Of a DNA stretch of 64,000 nucleotides, positions 38,801 through 51,143 are shown piece by piece. The notes under the pieces are model-generated. The model saw nothing but the letters and a program-made list of their open reading frames with translations, ran no database searches and had not been told where the DNA came from. The position numbers and the translations under genes were made by a program. The stretch is from positions 868,001 through 932,000 of the forward strand of contig NC_064043.1 in the NCBI RefSeq assembly GCF_932526225.1. Direction: 5' to 3'. Positions within the stretch are counted from its first letter, which is position 1. The number at the start of each line of letters is the position of its first letter. Source of the DNA: Nematostella vectensis (taxonomy: Eukaryota; Cnidaria; Anthozoa; Actiniaria; Edwardsiidae).

Positions 38801-41800
38801 ACAGTAAGTGTTTTGCAGTCAAGTTGTTTTCTGTTAGTAGGTAAAAAAATATTCTAAATAATAGTAATCATAGCTATGGTCACCACTTACACATATAGAA
38901 CTTGTAATGAAAAGGAAGAAAAAAAATATATATATATGCAGTCAAACAACAGAATTGCATGATAACCTTGAATATATTTAATAAAGGACTGCAAAAAAAC
39001 ATCTTTTGTACTAGTTGCTTGGATTGACATTTTGGCTATTTTTAGCTGAATTCCCCTCCCTCTCTAAAAAAGAAAATAATAATAATAATAATAATAGAAC
39101 AAAACTAAAAAGAAAACAAACACAACAGAGACCCCCACCAACAATTATGATTTTTTTTACTTTCCTTTAAAAGTGGAGTGTCATGGTTAAGAGATTTGCA
39201 ATACCTCTAGAGCCCTGACACAGTGAACTTCAGTGAAATTCTAATACTGACTTATGAGCTTTTGGTACATGTGGCAGACTTTAAACAAAACAAAAAAAAA
39301 TGACCACAAACTGTCCATTAACATAGTTTTCAATATAATATTGCATATTATTTAATAACGTATTGACAGCTTTTAAAAAGTTCAACTGTTTGTAGACACT
39401 TAAAAGCCTACAATAAACACTGACTCCAGATATGCGCAGTACTATGCTGCTGCCCCTTTAAAGTAAAATACAGCTTTACTTAGTCAGCGTAGACAATATT
39501 GCGGATTTTGTCAATATTCTAATATGAATATGTCAATATTCTCCCCCCTTACGTCTTTATTTCTATTTATTTTATGCTTTTCACATGATACCAAAACAGC
39601 GTCTTTTTTCTTCGCTAATTTGATGTCATGTACACAATAAAAGAGATGCGCCCGTGCGCATGGCGAGTCCCAAAGGGACCCAAAACGCCCAAATAGACCT
39701 CTATTTTTTGTCATCCACAATCTCGGCGAGCTGTGCGTGGCGTAACCTTATTACGAGACTGGGATCCTGGTTATTGTCCTCCCCATTAATGCGCGGGTTG
39801 GGATAACCTTGCAAGAGTGTTGTACAGCATATTTGCTCGGAAATATCGGTGCTTGGGGCCTTCGGGTTCTTTACAGCCTTCCGTAAAAGCCTTGTGCTGC
39901 CATGCCGATTGGGTAATCCGTATGTATGGTTTCCGTTTTGTTCTTCAGACCGGGTTCGATCCCAGGCCAATGGGCTTTTTTTTATTCGTTTTCTTTCTTT
40001 GTGCTTGACCCCCCTAATCCTGATTGGTTTTGCGCAAAAATAATAAAAAAAGTGAGTTTGCGAAATAAGCTTGCTGGATTTATTTATTATATGTATTCAA
40101 TTTGTTCCTAGGAAGTTAACAAAAAACACAAAGCAAAGAGTTTGAGGAAGTAAACAAGTATGTGAACTTTAATGTTCTATTTGAAGGGGCGCATTTTGTA
40201 CAGGGAAGCATACATAGAATGCTTAACTGGTGGAGAGGGGAGAGGTATCAGTTTATTGAGCATAATGTCAACAATAGCAGAGGGAAGGGAGGGGCACTCT
40301 CTTCATACAATATTTCAGTTGTTACCTATTATTAAATAAGTTTGTAAGATATATTTGTTTATTAAGCAAGGTCTATTTCTGAGACAAGCAAACTCAAGTA
40401 AGAGCTGTTGAAATAACAGGTGAGTGTTAAAAAAACAATTATCTGATTAGAAAACTAATGTAGATTCCTTTGCACCAAATAAGAACAAACTTCATTTTGT
40501 TTGTTATTTATGAGGAACGAGATGAGCTCTACAAGGCCAAAAAGAAATATGTATTGCTCATCTAAATTATACAAGTAAATAATAATATTGAAAAAGAATT
40601 ACTGTAAGTAATTAGAGTGGTTTTCATTAACCCGTGAAACAAAGTGTGATAGTTAAACGGTAATAGTTAGTAAAACACAAAAAAGAACAATAGAATCAGA
40701 TCACAACAAAGTGTAATACGCTAAAGCGTAGTTCACGGGTTAATGAAGGTTTTGACATTTCAACCTTACATCCACATGAAAGTAATGCCTAATATCGAGT
40801 GCCCTACAGTAAGTGTTTTGCAGCCAAGTTGTTTTCTTTTAGTAGGTAAAAACTTATTCTAAATAATAGTAATCATAGCTATGGTCACCACTTACACATA
40901 TAGAACTTGTAATGAAAAGAAAGAAAAAAAATATATGTATGCAGTAAAACAACAGAATTGCATGATAACCTTGAATATATTGAATAAAGGACAGCAAAAA
41001 AACATCTTTTGTACTAGTTGCTTGAATTGACCCTTGGCTATTTTTAGCTGAATTCCCCTCCCCCTCTAAAATAATAATAACAGAACAAAATAATAATAAT
41101 AATAGAACAAAACTAAAAACAAAACAAAGGGGGAGTGTAATGTTTAAGAGAATTGCAATAGCTCTAGAGCCCTGACACAATGAACTTCAGTGAAATTCTA
41201 ATACTGACTTATGAGCTTTTGGTACATGTGGGAGACTTTAAACAAAACAAAAAAAAATGACCACAAACTGTCAATTAACATAGTTTTCAATATAATATTG
41301 CATATTATTTAATAAGGTATTCACAGCTTTTAAAAAGATCAACTGTTTGTTGACACTTAAAAGCCTACAATAATCACTGACTCCAGACATGCGCAGTACT
41401 ATGCTGCTGCCCCTTTCAAGTAAAATACAACTTTACTTAGTCAGGGTAGACAAAATTGCGGATTTTGTCAATATTCTAATATGAAGATGTCAATATTCTC
41501 CCCCCTTACGTCTTTATTTCTATTTATTTTATGATTTTCACATGATACCAAAACAGCGTCTCTTTTCTTCGCTAATTTGATGTCATGTACACAATAAAAG
41601 AGATGCGCCCGTGCGCATGGCGAGTCCCCAAGGGACCCAAGACCCCCAAATAGACCTCTATTTTTTGTCATCCACAATCTCGGCGAGCTGTGCGTGGCGT
41701 AACCGTATTACGAGACTGGGATCCTGGTTATTGTCCTCCCCATTAATGCGCGGGTTGGGATAACCTTGCAAGAGTGTTGAGCATATTCGCTCGGAAATAT

Positions 41801-44800
41801 CGGTGCTTGGGGCCTTCGGGTTCTTTACAGCCTTCCGTAAAAGCCTTGTGCTGCCATACCGATTGGGTAATCCGTATGTATGGTTTATGTTTTGTTCTTC
41901 AGACCGGGTTCGATCCCAGGCCAATGGGCTTTTTTTATTCGTTTTCTTTCTTTGTGCTTGACCCACCTAATCCTGATTGGTTTTGCGCAAAAATAATAAA
42001 AAAAAGTGAGTTTGCGAAATAAGCTTGCTGGATTTATTTATTATATGTATTCAATTTGTTCCTAGGAAGTTAACAAAAAACACAAAGCAAAGAGTTTGAG
42101 GAAGTAAACAAGTATGTGAACTTTAATGTTCTATTTGAAGGGGCGCATTTTGTACAGGGAAGCATACATAGAATGCTTAACTGGTGGAGAGGGGAGAGGT
42201 ATCAGTTTATTGACCATAATGTCAACAATAGCAGGGGGAAGGGAGGGGCACTCTCTTCATACAATATTGCAGTTGTTACCTATTATTAAATAAGTTTGTA
42301 AGATATATTTGTTTATTAAGCAAGGTCTATTTCTGAGACAAGCAAACTCAAGTAAGAGCTGTTGAAATAACAGGTGAGTGTTAAAAAAAACAATTATCTG
42401 ATTAGAAAACTAATGTAGATTCCTTTGCACCAAATAAAAACAAACTTCATTTTGTTTGTTATTTATGAGGAACGAGATGAGCTCTACAAGGCCAAAAAGA
42501 AATATGTATTGCTTATCTAAATTATACAAGTAAATAATAATATTAAAAAAGAATTACTGTAAGTAATTAGAGTGGTTTTCATTAACCCGTGAAACAAAGT
42601 GTGATAGTTAAACGGTAATAGTTAGTAAAACACAAAAAAGAACAATAGAATCAGATCACCACAAAGTGTAATACGCTAAAGCGTAGTTCACGGGTTAATG
42701 AAGGTTTTGACATTTCAACCTTACATCCACATGAAAGTAATGCCTAATATCGAGTGCCCTACAGTAAGTGTTTTGCAGTCAAGTTGTTTTCTTCTAGTAG
42801 GTAAAAACTTATTCTAAATAATAGTAATCATATCTATGGTCACCACTTACACATATAGAACTTGTAATGAAAAGAAAGAAAAAATATATATATATGCAGT
42901 CAAACAACAGAATTGCATGATAACCTTGAATATATTGAATAAAGGACAGCAAAAAAACATCTTTTGTACTAGTTGCTTGAATTGACCCTTGGCTATTTTC
43001 AGCTGAATTCCCCTCCCCCTCTAAAATAATAATAACAGAACAAAATAATAATAATAATAATAGAACAAAACTAAAAACAAAACAAAGGGGGAGTGTAATG
43101 TTTAAGAGAATTGCAATAGCTCTAGAGCCCTGACACAATGAACTTCAGTGAAATTCTAATACTGACTTATGAGCTTTTGGTACATGTGGGAGACTTTAAA
43201 CAAAACAAAAAAAAAATGACCACAAACTGTCCATTAACATAGTTTTCAATATAATATTGCATATTATTTAATAAGGTATTCACAGCTTTTAAAAAGTTCA
43301 ACTGTTTGTTGACACTTAAAAGCCTACAATAATCACTGACTCCAGACATGCGCAGTACTATGCTGCTGCCCCTTTCAAGTAAAATACAACTTTACTTAGT
43401 CAGGGTAGACAAAATTGCGGATTTTGTCAATATTCTAATATGAAGATGTCAATATTCTCCCCCCTTACGTCTTTATTTCTATTTATTTTATGATTTTCAC
43501 ATGATACCAAAACAGCGTCTCTTTTCTTCGCTAATTTGATGTCATGTACACAATAAAAGAGATGCGCCCGTGCGCATGGCGAGTCCCCAAGGGACCCAAG
43601 ACCCCCAAATAGACCTCTATTTTTTGTCATCCACAATCTCGGCGAGCTGTGCGTGGCGTAACCGTATTACAGGCCTGGGATCCTGGTTATTGTCCTCACC
43701 ATTAATGTGCGGGTTGGGATAACCTTGCAAGAGTGTTGTACAGCATATTCGCTCGGAAATATCGGTGCTTGGGGCCTTCGGGTTATTTACAGCCTTCCGT
43801 AAAAGCCTTGTGCTGCCATACCGATTGGGTAATCCGTATGTATGGTTTCCGTTTTGTTCATCAGACCGGGTTCGATCCCAGGGCAATGGGCTTTTTTTTT
43901 AATTCGTTTTTTTTTCTTTGTGCTGGACCCCCTTAATCCTGATAGGTTTTGCGCAAAAATAATAAAAAAGTGAGTTTGCAAAATAAGCTTGCTGGATTTA
44001 TTTATTATATGTATTCAATTTGTTCCTAGGAAGTTAACAAAAAACACAAAGCAAATAGTTTGAGGAAGTAAACAAGTATGTGAACTTTAATGTTCTATTT
44101 GAAGGGGTGCATTTTGTACAGGGAAGCATACATAGAATGCTTAACTGGTGGAGAGTGAAGAGGTTAAAGTTTATTGAGCATAATTTCAACAATAGCAGGG
44201 GGAAGAGAGGGTCACTTTCTTCATACAATATTGCAGTTGTTACCTATTATTAAATATGTTTGTAACATGTCTTTGTTTATTAAGCAAGGTCTATTTCTGA
44301 GACAAGCAAACTCAAGTAAGGCTGTTGAAATAACAGGTGAGTGTTAAAAGAAAAACAATTATCTGATTAGAAAACTACTGTAGATTCCTTTGCACCAAAA
44401 AAAGAAGAAACTTCATTTTGTTTGTTATTTATGAGGAACGAGATGAGCTCTACAAAGCCATAAAGAAATATGTATTGCTCATCTAAATTATACAAGTAAA
44501 TGATAATATTAAAAAAGAACTACTGTAAGTAATTAGAGTGGTTTTCATTAACCCGTGAAACAAAGTGTGATAGTTAAACGGTAATAGTTAGTAAAACACA
44601 AAAAAGAACAATAGAATCAGATCACCACAAAGTGTAATACGCTAAAGCGTAGTTCACGGGTTAATGAAGGTTTTGATATTTCAACCTTACATCCACATGA
44701 AAGTAATGCCTAATATCGAGTGCCCTACAGTAAGTGTTTTGCAGTCAAGTTGTTTTCTGTTAGTAGGTAAAAAAATATTCTAAATAATAGTAATCATAGC

Positions 44801-45063
44801 TATGGTCACCACTTACACATATAGAACTTGTAATGAAAAGAAAGAAAAAATATATATATATGCAGTCAAACAACAGAATTGCATGATAACCTTGAATATA
44901 TTGAATAAAGGACTGCAAAAAAACATCTTTTGTACTAGTTGCTTGAATTGACATTTTGGCTATTTTTAGCTGAATTCCCCTCCCTCTCTAAAAAAGAAAA
45001 TAATAATAATAATAATAGAACAAAACTAAAAAGAAAACAAACACAACAGAGACCCCCACCAAC

Positions 45064-45065
45064 AA
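45064..45065 (+). other. Left target-site duplication (AA)
   Basis: The AA precedes CTCAGTGC. Comparison with the empty site at 31211-31212 shows that only these two bases are duplicated, the second copy being 51170-51171. Confidence 0.8.
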
Positions 45066-45091
45066 CTCAGTGCCTCTAAGGCACGGCTGAA
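45066..45091 (+). repeat. Left terminal inverted repeat of the transposon
   Basis: It begins CTCAGTGCCTCTAAGG and ends GGCTGAA. It matches the reverse complement of 51144-51169 at 23 of 26 positions and diverges immediately inward. Confidence 0.88.
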
Positions 45092-45193
45092 TTTTTCAGT
45101 TTTACCCCCAGCATTGATTTTGGCCGCGGGGGCCTAGGTACCATGTATCCTTGACAACACAACAGAGGCGCTGAGGTGACGCTCTTACTTCAG

Positions 45194-45317
45194 ATATGGC
45201 GAATTTTGTGAGCGAATTTCGTAGTTTTAGAGTGCATAACAAAGAAAATTGGCCGAAATATCATGGAATAAATGGTCTGCAAGTAGTTTCTTTCGGAATG
45301 TCTATTGCGGGGAAAAG
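45194..45317 (+). other. Possible plus-strand exon near the left end (weak)
   Basis: A pyrimidine-rich acceptor-like sequence, TCTTACTTCAG, precedes ATATGGCG. An open frame runs from ATG at 45196 to a very good donor, AAAAG|GTATGTAAAT, at 45317/45318. A possible acceptor TGTATTTCAG at 45479-45488 would extend the frame by only about 12 codons before a stop. The 40 encoded residues match nothing I recognise. It could be a small second transposon gene, an exonised piece, or chance. Confidence 0.2.
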
Positions 45318-45715
45318 GTATGTAAATAATCAAAGCTATAACTGTGTCATGTCTTCGACTTTGTTGCGGCCATGTGCGAAATATTCCTTCGATGTATTCC
45401 ATTCCTGTGATCCCAGCTATTATTCTTTTAACCCTAACCACTCTCAGAAGTTATTGTAGATCTTTATGTTTTTTTTTATGTATTTCAGAGATACTAAAGG
45501 CTTGCTTTATGTTTTAACAGTTTGATTGATCCGTTTGGTTTGAATGAAGTTTGTTATTTTGGATTTGTTTTCATTAAAAGATTATAACTTAATTACCAAG
45601 TATCGACCGGTGGTTAATATTTTAGTTATTGATTTTAATGACATAAGCATCCATAGAAATTGAAATTAGTCTCTAATTTGGGGGATGGGGGACTATTTAA
45701 CTAATTTTGAAACAT

Positions 45716-45733
45716 TTTATTGAGATTTTTAAT
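45716..45733 (-). terminator. Candidate polyadenylation signals for the transposon gene
   Basis: On the minus strand ATTAAA (45733-45728) and AATAAA (45721-45716) lie about 210-225 bp downstream of the stop codon at 45941. They are the only good hexamers I found between the stop and that point. Confidence 0.45.
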
Positions 45734-45940
45734 GCCATTATTATTCGCAATTTGATCATCACTTTTGAAAACTGTGGTGGCTCCTAAAAGAGCCGTTTGG
45801 TTTGTGTCTGTGTTTGATTCCTAAAACAACCATTGAACTTTGGAGCTTCTGGTTGAAATGTTGATCTTAGATAGGCCTCTTGTAAAACTGCTGGTCTGTA
45901 ACTGGCTCTAAACCACTGGGGCTGAGGTGGATGCTTGGGT

Positions 45941-48900
45941 CTATAATGTGATCCCCCATTGCTTCAGAAGTGCACTGGCATACTTAAGTTGTTTTAACAG
46001 TGCTGATGCTGTGCTGTCCTCGTTCATGAACTGGGGTGTAGGAGCAGTGAGGTTGTGGTCAAACAAAAACTGCTTTTCCCATGCAACAAGGTCAGACTGT
46101 ATATTCTTTCTCTTTGCAAGGACTTTAGTCTGCATCTGGGCAAGACTGTGGTGATAGCTGTTTTCTAGATGCTGGTCCCTGAGGTTTTGTCTCTGCAACT
46201 GCTTGAGTCTTGCATGCTTTTTGTCAAGAGCACTCACTTCTGTTGTCTTGCCAACAACAATCTCCAGAGCTTTCCCTAGCCTTGATGTCAACTCAGTTGA
46301 GGAATCTGTTGTTCTTGTGGCTGGTTCTGGTGTAAGTGAAGTTGGTAAAGATGTGGTGGAATTCCCTTCATTTGCATGTTTCTCTTCGGGTGGAGGGAGA
46401 TCCGGGTCAATGCAGACTACTTCATCCCGGGCCAGGGTAATACCAACTACATTTTCATCTTCACTCTCTGTGGCATCCATGATGTCAGCAGTGGCTATAA
46501 GAGGTACTGGTGGTACCTCTTCAGGTAGGGGGAAACCTGCATTGTGACAGACTACTTTATCTGGGGCCAGGGTAATGCTAACAGCATTTTCATCTTCTTC
46601 ACTTGTCTCATCTGAGGCATTCCTTGTGTCAGCAGGAACTGATTCTGGGTCAATTCTTATTCTAAGTGTTGTCCCATCGTCTTGGTCGATTCTTAGGAGG
46701 TGAGTAGGGAGGGGAATGCTGTTGGCTATGCAATGTTTCCAGCAATTGTCTAGTCTCTCAGCCTCTTTTTTCAAGTTGCTGGATCGAAAGTGGTGAAGAG
46801 AGGGCCCACAACCAGAGGGAATGTCTGTGACATCATGAAATTCAACTCCATCCTCAACTTTCTTCCACCAAACACCTTCTCCTTCAACTAAGAAGTCACT
46901 TATTTCTTGGAGGTGAGCTTGCCATGCATGGCTATGCCTTTGAATGAGCTCCTCAGGTATGACAGTGTTCTTGGGAGATGGGAGGCAAGTTGCTAGCTTG
47001 CTTACATGGTCTTGCTGTCTGAACACATCATCTCGTTGCAGGCCTATCTGGCGCTCTGCTTGCAAGCGGATGAAAAGGTTAGGTATTATTTGCCCTTGAT
47101 GGTAATTCGATGTCTGCTTCGTGATGCGCTTGATACTGTTAAAGATCCTTTCTTGTCGTTCTGCATTAGCAGCTTGTCCAGACATTAAGCGCAATGTACT
47201 GGTAGCATGGGCTGTCAGGTTATGAAAGTACACTCCATACAGTTTTCTTGAGGTTAGCTTCTTTGTGTCCTTCACAAAATCTATCAACAATATGGCGTGG
47301 TACCAGGCTTGGTTGCTATATCTAAGAATTGAGGCCGGAGATCTTTGGCTGTCTGCCGCGTAGAGGAGTCTCTGCATCTCAACCAAGGTGTCAATGGCAG
47401 CCATGGCTTTCTTGGACATGATATTGGACTGGTGTGCCACCCCAGCAGTTTTGATAAGGGCTTCCCTTTGGTCCACACATCTCTTGCTGTCTTTCCCTGC
47501 CAGACTGAGTGTGATTGTCTCCTCTATCAAAGCCTTTTCTTCACCCATCAGATGGCTTGGAAATTCAGCAAAGAAATTTGCAATATGATTGCCAAGATCA
47601 TGAAGAGGCTCGCATGGTATGACTTCATAAGATTCTAGATTAAGGTTGGTCAGGGATTCTGTTGGGGTATTAAAGAGAAGTGCAGGCACTCTTTGTTTTC
47701 CTTTCATTTCTTCAGTGAGTAGTTTCTGCATCTCCATTTTCGTTTTTCCTTCATAAATGCCCCTTGATGCCAGTTCCTTTTCAAGCTCTTCTTTTTTCAG
47801 ACCTTCCAGTGGTTTAGCTTTTTTCTGTTTTGATTTAGAGAGGGAGACGGTCCCCCGAAGAATTGCCTGCTGTCTCTCAGTAAGGGATATGGCCTCCAAA
47901 TTCAGAGTGTAGGCCAAGTCGCTGGTCATGTCACAGTGTACTTCACAGGTAGAACAAAAGTAGTTTCCTCCTTTCTGTTGTCCTGTCTCAAAAGCTCGCA
48001 ATGGAGAGTCTCCCTGACAAAACCTCATGATATCAGTGTATGAAATACTGTTGTCATCACACAGCTCTCTGACACATTGGAGCCTTGTCTCCGAATATAA
48101 TAAAAGCTCATGGTCAGAGCTCCCACATTTTGCAATAAAATGTAGCTCTGGTTCTTCAACCAGCATTTGCACATTAACCCTTCTTCCATATTTTGCAGCA
48201 TACTCCTCATCTGTAAGGAACACTGCCTTGTCATAAAGACAGGTCATAAGGCACACCAGATATCCAGAGTTAGCAACTGTTGAGTTATCTAGCCATACCA
48301 TCAGATGCCTTGTTCTTTCATGGCTTTTTAGCTTCTCCCTCATGTCTGGGACTGCCATACCATCCACATACTCGTTGATCTGCAAAAGCCTTGTTCTTAG
48401 CTGTTCTGCTGTAAGCTCTGCTATTCCTTCCTCTGTTGTCCCCCGGAGAAACTTCTCCTGTTTTTTTAACATTGTCCTTCGGATATTGGCAAGGGGCATT
48501 TTTCTACCATCAGTATAGACATCCTCTTTTTTTATTTTCAGATCCTTTGTAAGGATAAGCTTTTCATACTGAAAAACAAAGAGAATATGCAATTAATTTC
48601 TTCAGATAAAAGACATTGGAGACATATTGTAGAGACATTGACAATCTAGTTCATGTACTGAAATTGTTTTTGTTTTTATATCAATCTGACAATTGACTTT
48701 AACACAATGGCCCTGCAAAAAGTTATTTTTAACTGCCTACCTTTCGTGGTACAATCCGTTCTCCTATACTGTACTCCTTTGTGTGGATCTTCTGCAATAG
48801 CTGTGCTTTCAGTGTTTTCTTGTCTGGCTCACAGGGTATGCTGATCTCTCCCCCTTGCCCTCTCCTTTTCCTTCTTCTAATTACTGGATCCATGGGGTTT

Positions 48901-50108
48901 TTGCGTTTGGTACTAAACCGGTCAACATCTACTCCGTTTCTCACTAGCCACTCCTTCACAATCTGTCCGCCGTTAAGTGCAACTTGTCCACTGCTGTCTG
49001 TCACATTATACTTCCTAGCTAGAGCACTGTAATTGATAAGATGACCACCCTGGTACGCCTCAACCTCTGCTTTAAGCCCGGCCTTGTCCCATCCCATCCT
49101 CTCCATGTCCCCGGTGTGGTCTTTTTTTCTCTTTTTCTTGTTAGGCTCATCCATTCTTTCTCTTGCAGTGTTTGCTGGCTCAAACGACAATGCTCTACGC
49201 CCACGCTCCCATCCTCTAATGGACTGTCCACTTCCATAACATCTAATAATTAATTGGTATGTTGTAATTAATATCCCAATAAAACTATAGAAAATTGGAC
49301 TCATTGATTTTTTTTTCACTTCCCATCAAAATTTCTCCCAAAATTTTCTTTCAAATTTAAATAATTGAGCTCACCTCAAAAATGCAGTCTCTTTCATTTG
49401 GTTTTCTACATTTTCTTTTGATGAAGTGTAAATGCGGCGTCGTTCATTTCTCTTGTCATTTTCAGTTTTGTGTTGCAAGTTTATCCCTGGAACAGATGAC
49501 AGGGCACTGGCAAGTGAACACTGGTACTGTTCTTGGAAACTTTCCTCATATTGCTCAAAGAGAGCTCTTGCAACATTTGTAGCATCACGTTTTCGTGCTT
49601 TTACAGTAGGGGTTGCATTTCGCAGACGCTGAGCCTCGTTGTTAGCGGCAAATATAATATTTTGCTTTGCTTTCCCCTTGAAGAAATTTGAGGTGACTGG
49701 GAAGTATGACATAACCTCTGTGTATCTGATTGCACAGGCTTTACAGTTCTGAAATGAATGTTCCTTTCTTCTATTTTCAGATAAACCTTGCCATTTCTCT
49801 CTAGAGAAAGTCTCCATAAACTTTGATTTTTCCTCAGCTTTTCTGGTGTTCCATTTGTTCATGGCATTCCTCAAACCAGGCAGCTTTCTATGGAATTTAA
49901 GGAACTCGATATCAAAAGCATCCCCTGTTACTTGTGGTGGGAAATAGCTCCTGTACTTTCTGTACTGCTCCCCCTTTACTCTCGCATTGTACTTTGTAGT
50001 GCTTTCACCACTTTCTCTCGGTAATGCCTTTTCGACCTCCCTGGCCACCTGCAATGCTATAACCTTCCCAAATCCACACGTTTGTGGACATAGAAAGACC
50101 CCTGCCAT
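45941..50108 (-). CDS. Putative transposase, three exons, 1287 residues, uncharacterised family
   Basis: Exons on the minus strand are 50108-49375, 49242-48741 and 48568-45941, totalling 3864 coding bases with the stop. The start ATG has a good context (GAGATGG) and an in-frame TAA upstream. Residues 100-137 contain W106, H117, C122 and C125, a possible metal site. Residues 280-285 and 367-372 are basic clusters (KKKRKK, RRRKRR). Residues 296-359 look like a helix-turn-helix (INYSALARKYNV, then GGQIVKEWL). D506 (VWLDNSTVANSGY), D599 (FCQGDSPLRAFE) and E882 or E885 (NAERQERIF) are my candidates for a DDE triad in an RNase H-like fold. Between D599 and E882 lie C617/C620/H623/C624 and a SAP-like motif at 666-696. 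Residues 1068-1141 are acidic with a 45-residue internal duplication. The C-terminus (1239-1287) is rich in LLKQ-type helices. It probably mobilises the surrounding element. I recall similar proteins only as unnamed multi-copy cnidarian sequences. The exon structure is well supported; the function is inferred. Confidence 0.72.
46430..46610 (-). repeat. Internal 135-bp duplication in the transposase coding sequence
   Basis: Two segments encode near-identical acidic stretches 45 residues apart: EEDENAVSITLAPDKVVC and ESEDENVVGITLARDEVVC. On the plus strand this shows as GGGCCAGGGTAAT near 46431 and again near 46566. It lies in a low-complexity acidic linker and keeps the frame. Confidence 0.7.
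48569..48740 (-). other. Intron 2 of the transposase gene (172 bp, phase 0)
   Basis: The donor is CGAAAG|GTAGGC and the acceptor TTCTCTTTGTTTTTCAG|TATGAAAAG. Splicing joins K412 to Y413 with no change of frame. Without splicing the upstream frame stops four codons later. Confidence 0.85.
49243..49374 (-). other. Intron 1 of the transposase gene (132 bp, phase 2)
   Basis: The donor is TTTTTGAG|GTGAGC and the acceptor AATTATTAG|ATGTTATGG. The split codon AG+A gives R245, and the phase matches exactly. The acceptor has a weak pyrimidine tract, so this boundary is slightly less certain than that of intron 2. Confidence 0.78.
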
Positions 50109-51143
50109 CTCAGGGTGACTTTTTTTTTATAAAATTCAACAACTAGAAGACAAAAATTTTCGTAAAACTCGCTGGGGAAAAAAACTTTGCACTTTTCAAT
50201 TCCATAACTACACCAACTGCCCCCACTGTTTGAAAATCCCGCCTAAAATACACAAAAGGACATGCGCAATAATGTGCTTTGTAATCAGAGTCTTTTTATT
50301 TACTGTAAGATTCAAGATTCCATTTATTTCCCTACCATAATCATGCTGTTTACTTTAATCGTTCTAAATTCAGTACGTCTTTCCGTTCATTTTAGACGAT
50401 CGTTTAACTATATTTAAACAGTTCTGCATGGGATACATCTCTTGTTGTCCCTTTGTCGTTTAACTAAGAAATCTCTTGCAATTTTCGTCATTTTCTTCAT
50501 GTATTCAATCAATCTACTGCAACAATGTGTATTCCCTTCACAGGCCATCCGCCATCTTGCTTTCATTGTATCTATGGAAACTGACAACCGCTGATCACTT
50601 TTTAGCTGAGCCTGCTTCGATCTTTCCAAAGAAAGAGCGTCAGCTTTTATCGCTTTTGAAAAACACCTTAGCTATTAGGAAACTGCAACTCTCAATCATG
50701 TTTTAGAAGTTTAATCCCTAAATGATTCAAATCCAAGGTGTAAGTTTGGAAAAATAGTTTTATTGCCTGTAATAATGCAGTGTATTGTGACACATCGTTC
50801 TGAATTCTACAATTATCGATCAAAGCCCTCAATTTACTTCGTCAACAGCTTTGGAATACAAATTTCCAGCTTACATTTGTATACTCTGGTTATCCCTCCT
50901 TCATTTAGCATTGGAATTTTGGAGTTTTAATTACGTCCTGTGTGTCTGCAGGGCGCCAGAAAAAAGGATGTTTTTTCACAAGCTTGTAACACCTTAATTA
51001 TGTCACGTGAAGGTTTCCATGGCAACTGAGTAGTCGGTAACATCGAGCATGTTATGCAGAAAAACTACGCCAACTTTCAGGCTGATTGGTTAAAAAATGC
51101 GTTGTCAAGAATTTTTTAACTGAGTCCGTCCGGTTTTTACGAG
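50109..51143. other. Right subterminal noncoding region of the transposon (probable promoter side)
   Basis: This region lies upstream of the transposase start. A TATA-like run (TTTTATAAAA on the minus strand, about 50126-50135) is only about 20 bp from the ATG, so it is doubtful as the true TATA box. A 71-codon minus-strand open frame at 50414-50629 has no convincing splice signals and no recognisable features. I found nothing else. Confidence 0.5.

Larger units (their letters stand above)
17658..45065 (+). repeat. Array B, main forward block (~13.7 monomers of ~2.0 kb)
   Basis: B-box spacing runs between about 1.94 and 2.01 kb. Two length classes alternate. The longer keeps a ~50-bp stretch around CAACAGAGACCCCCACCAAC, and the shorter jumps from an AAT run straight to AAAACAAAGGGGGAGTGT. 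Another marker splits monomers into types: GAGAGGTATCAG (28.3, 32.3, 36.3, 40.2 and 42.2 kb), GAAGAGGTTAAAG (26.3, 30.3, 38.2 and 44.1 kb) and GAGAGGTAACAG (20.4, 22.4, 24.4 and 34.3 kb). The types recur in a mosaic pattern instead of a gradient. Short minus-strand open frames of 60-127 codons recur in each monomer but are broken in sister copies, so I do not call them genes. The last monomer is interrupted by the transposon at 45066. Confidence 0.95.
45092..45940. other. Left subterminal noncoding region of the transposon
   Basis: This 0.85-kb stretch lies downstream of the transposon gene's stop codon. It holds a GC-rich patch (CCGCGGGGGCC near 45124), a possible plus-strand exon (45194-45317) and, for the minus-strand gene, two candidate polyadenylation signals at 45716-45733. 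I see no other coding signal. Confidence 0.6.

Noticed and set aside
46203-47638. Plus-strand open frames of 60-114 codons opposite the transposase exon
   Set aside because: They are antisense shadows of the long minus-strand exon, with no start context, splice signals or recognisable protein features.
50414-50629. 71-codon minus-strand frame upstream of the transposase start
   Set aside because: No convincing donor follows it, the first annotated exon has no good acceptor before its ATG, and an in-frame stop separates them. A separate small gene cannot be excluded but is unsupported.
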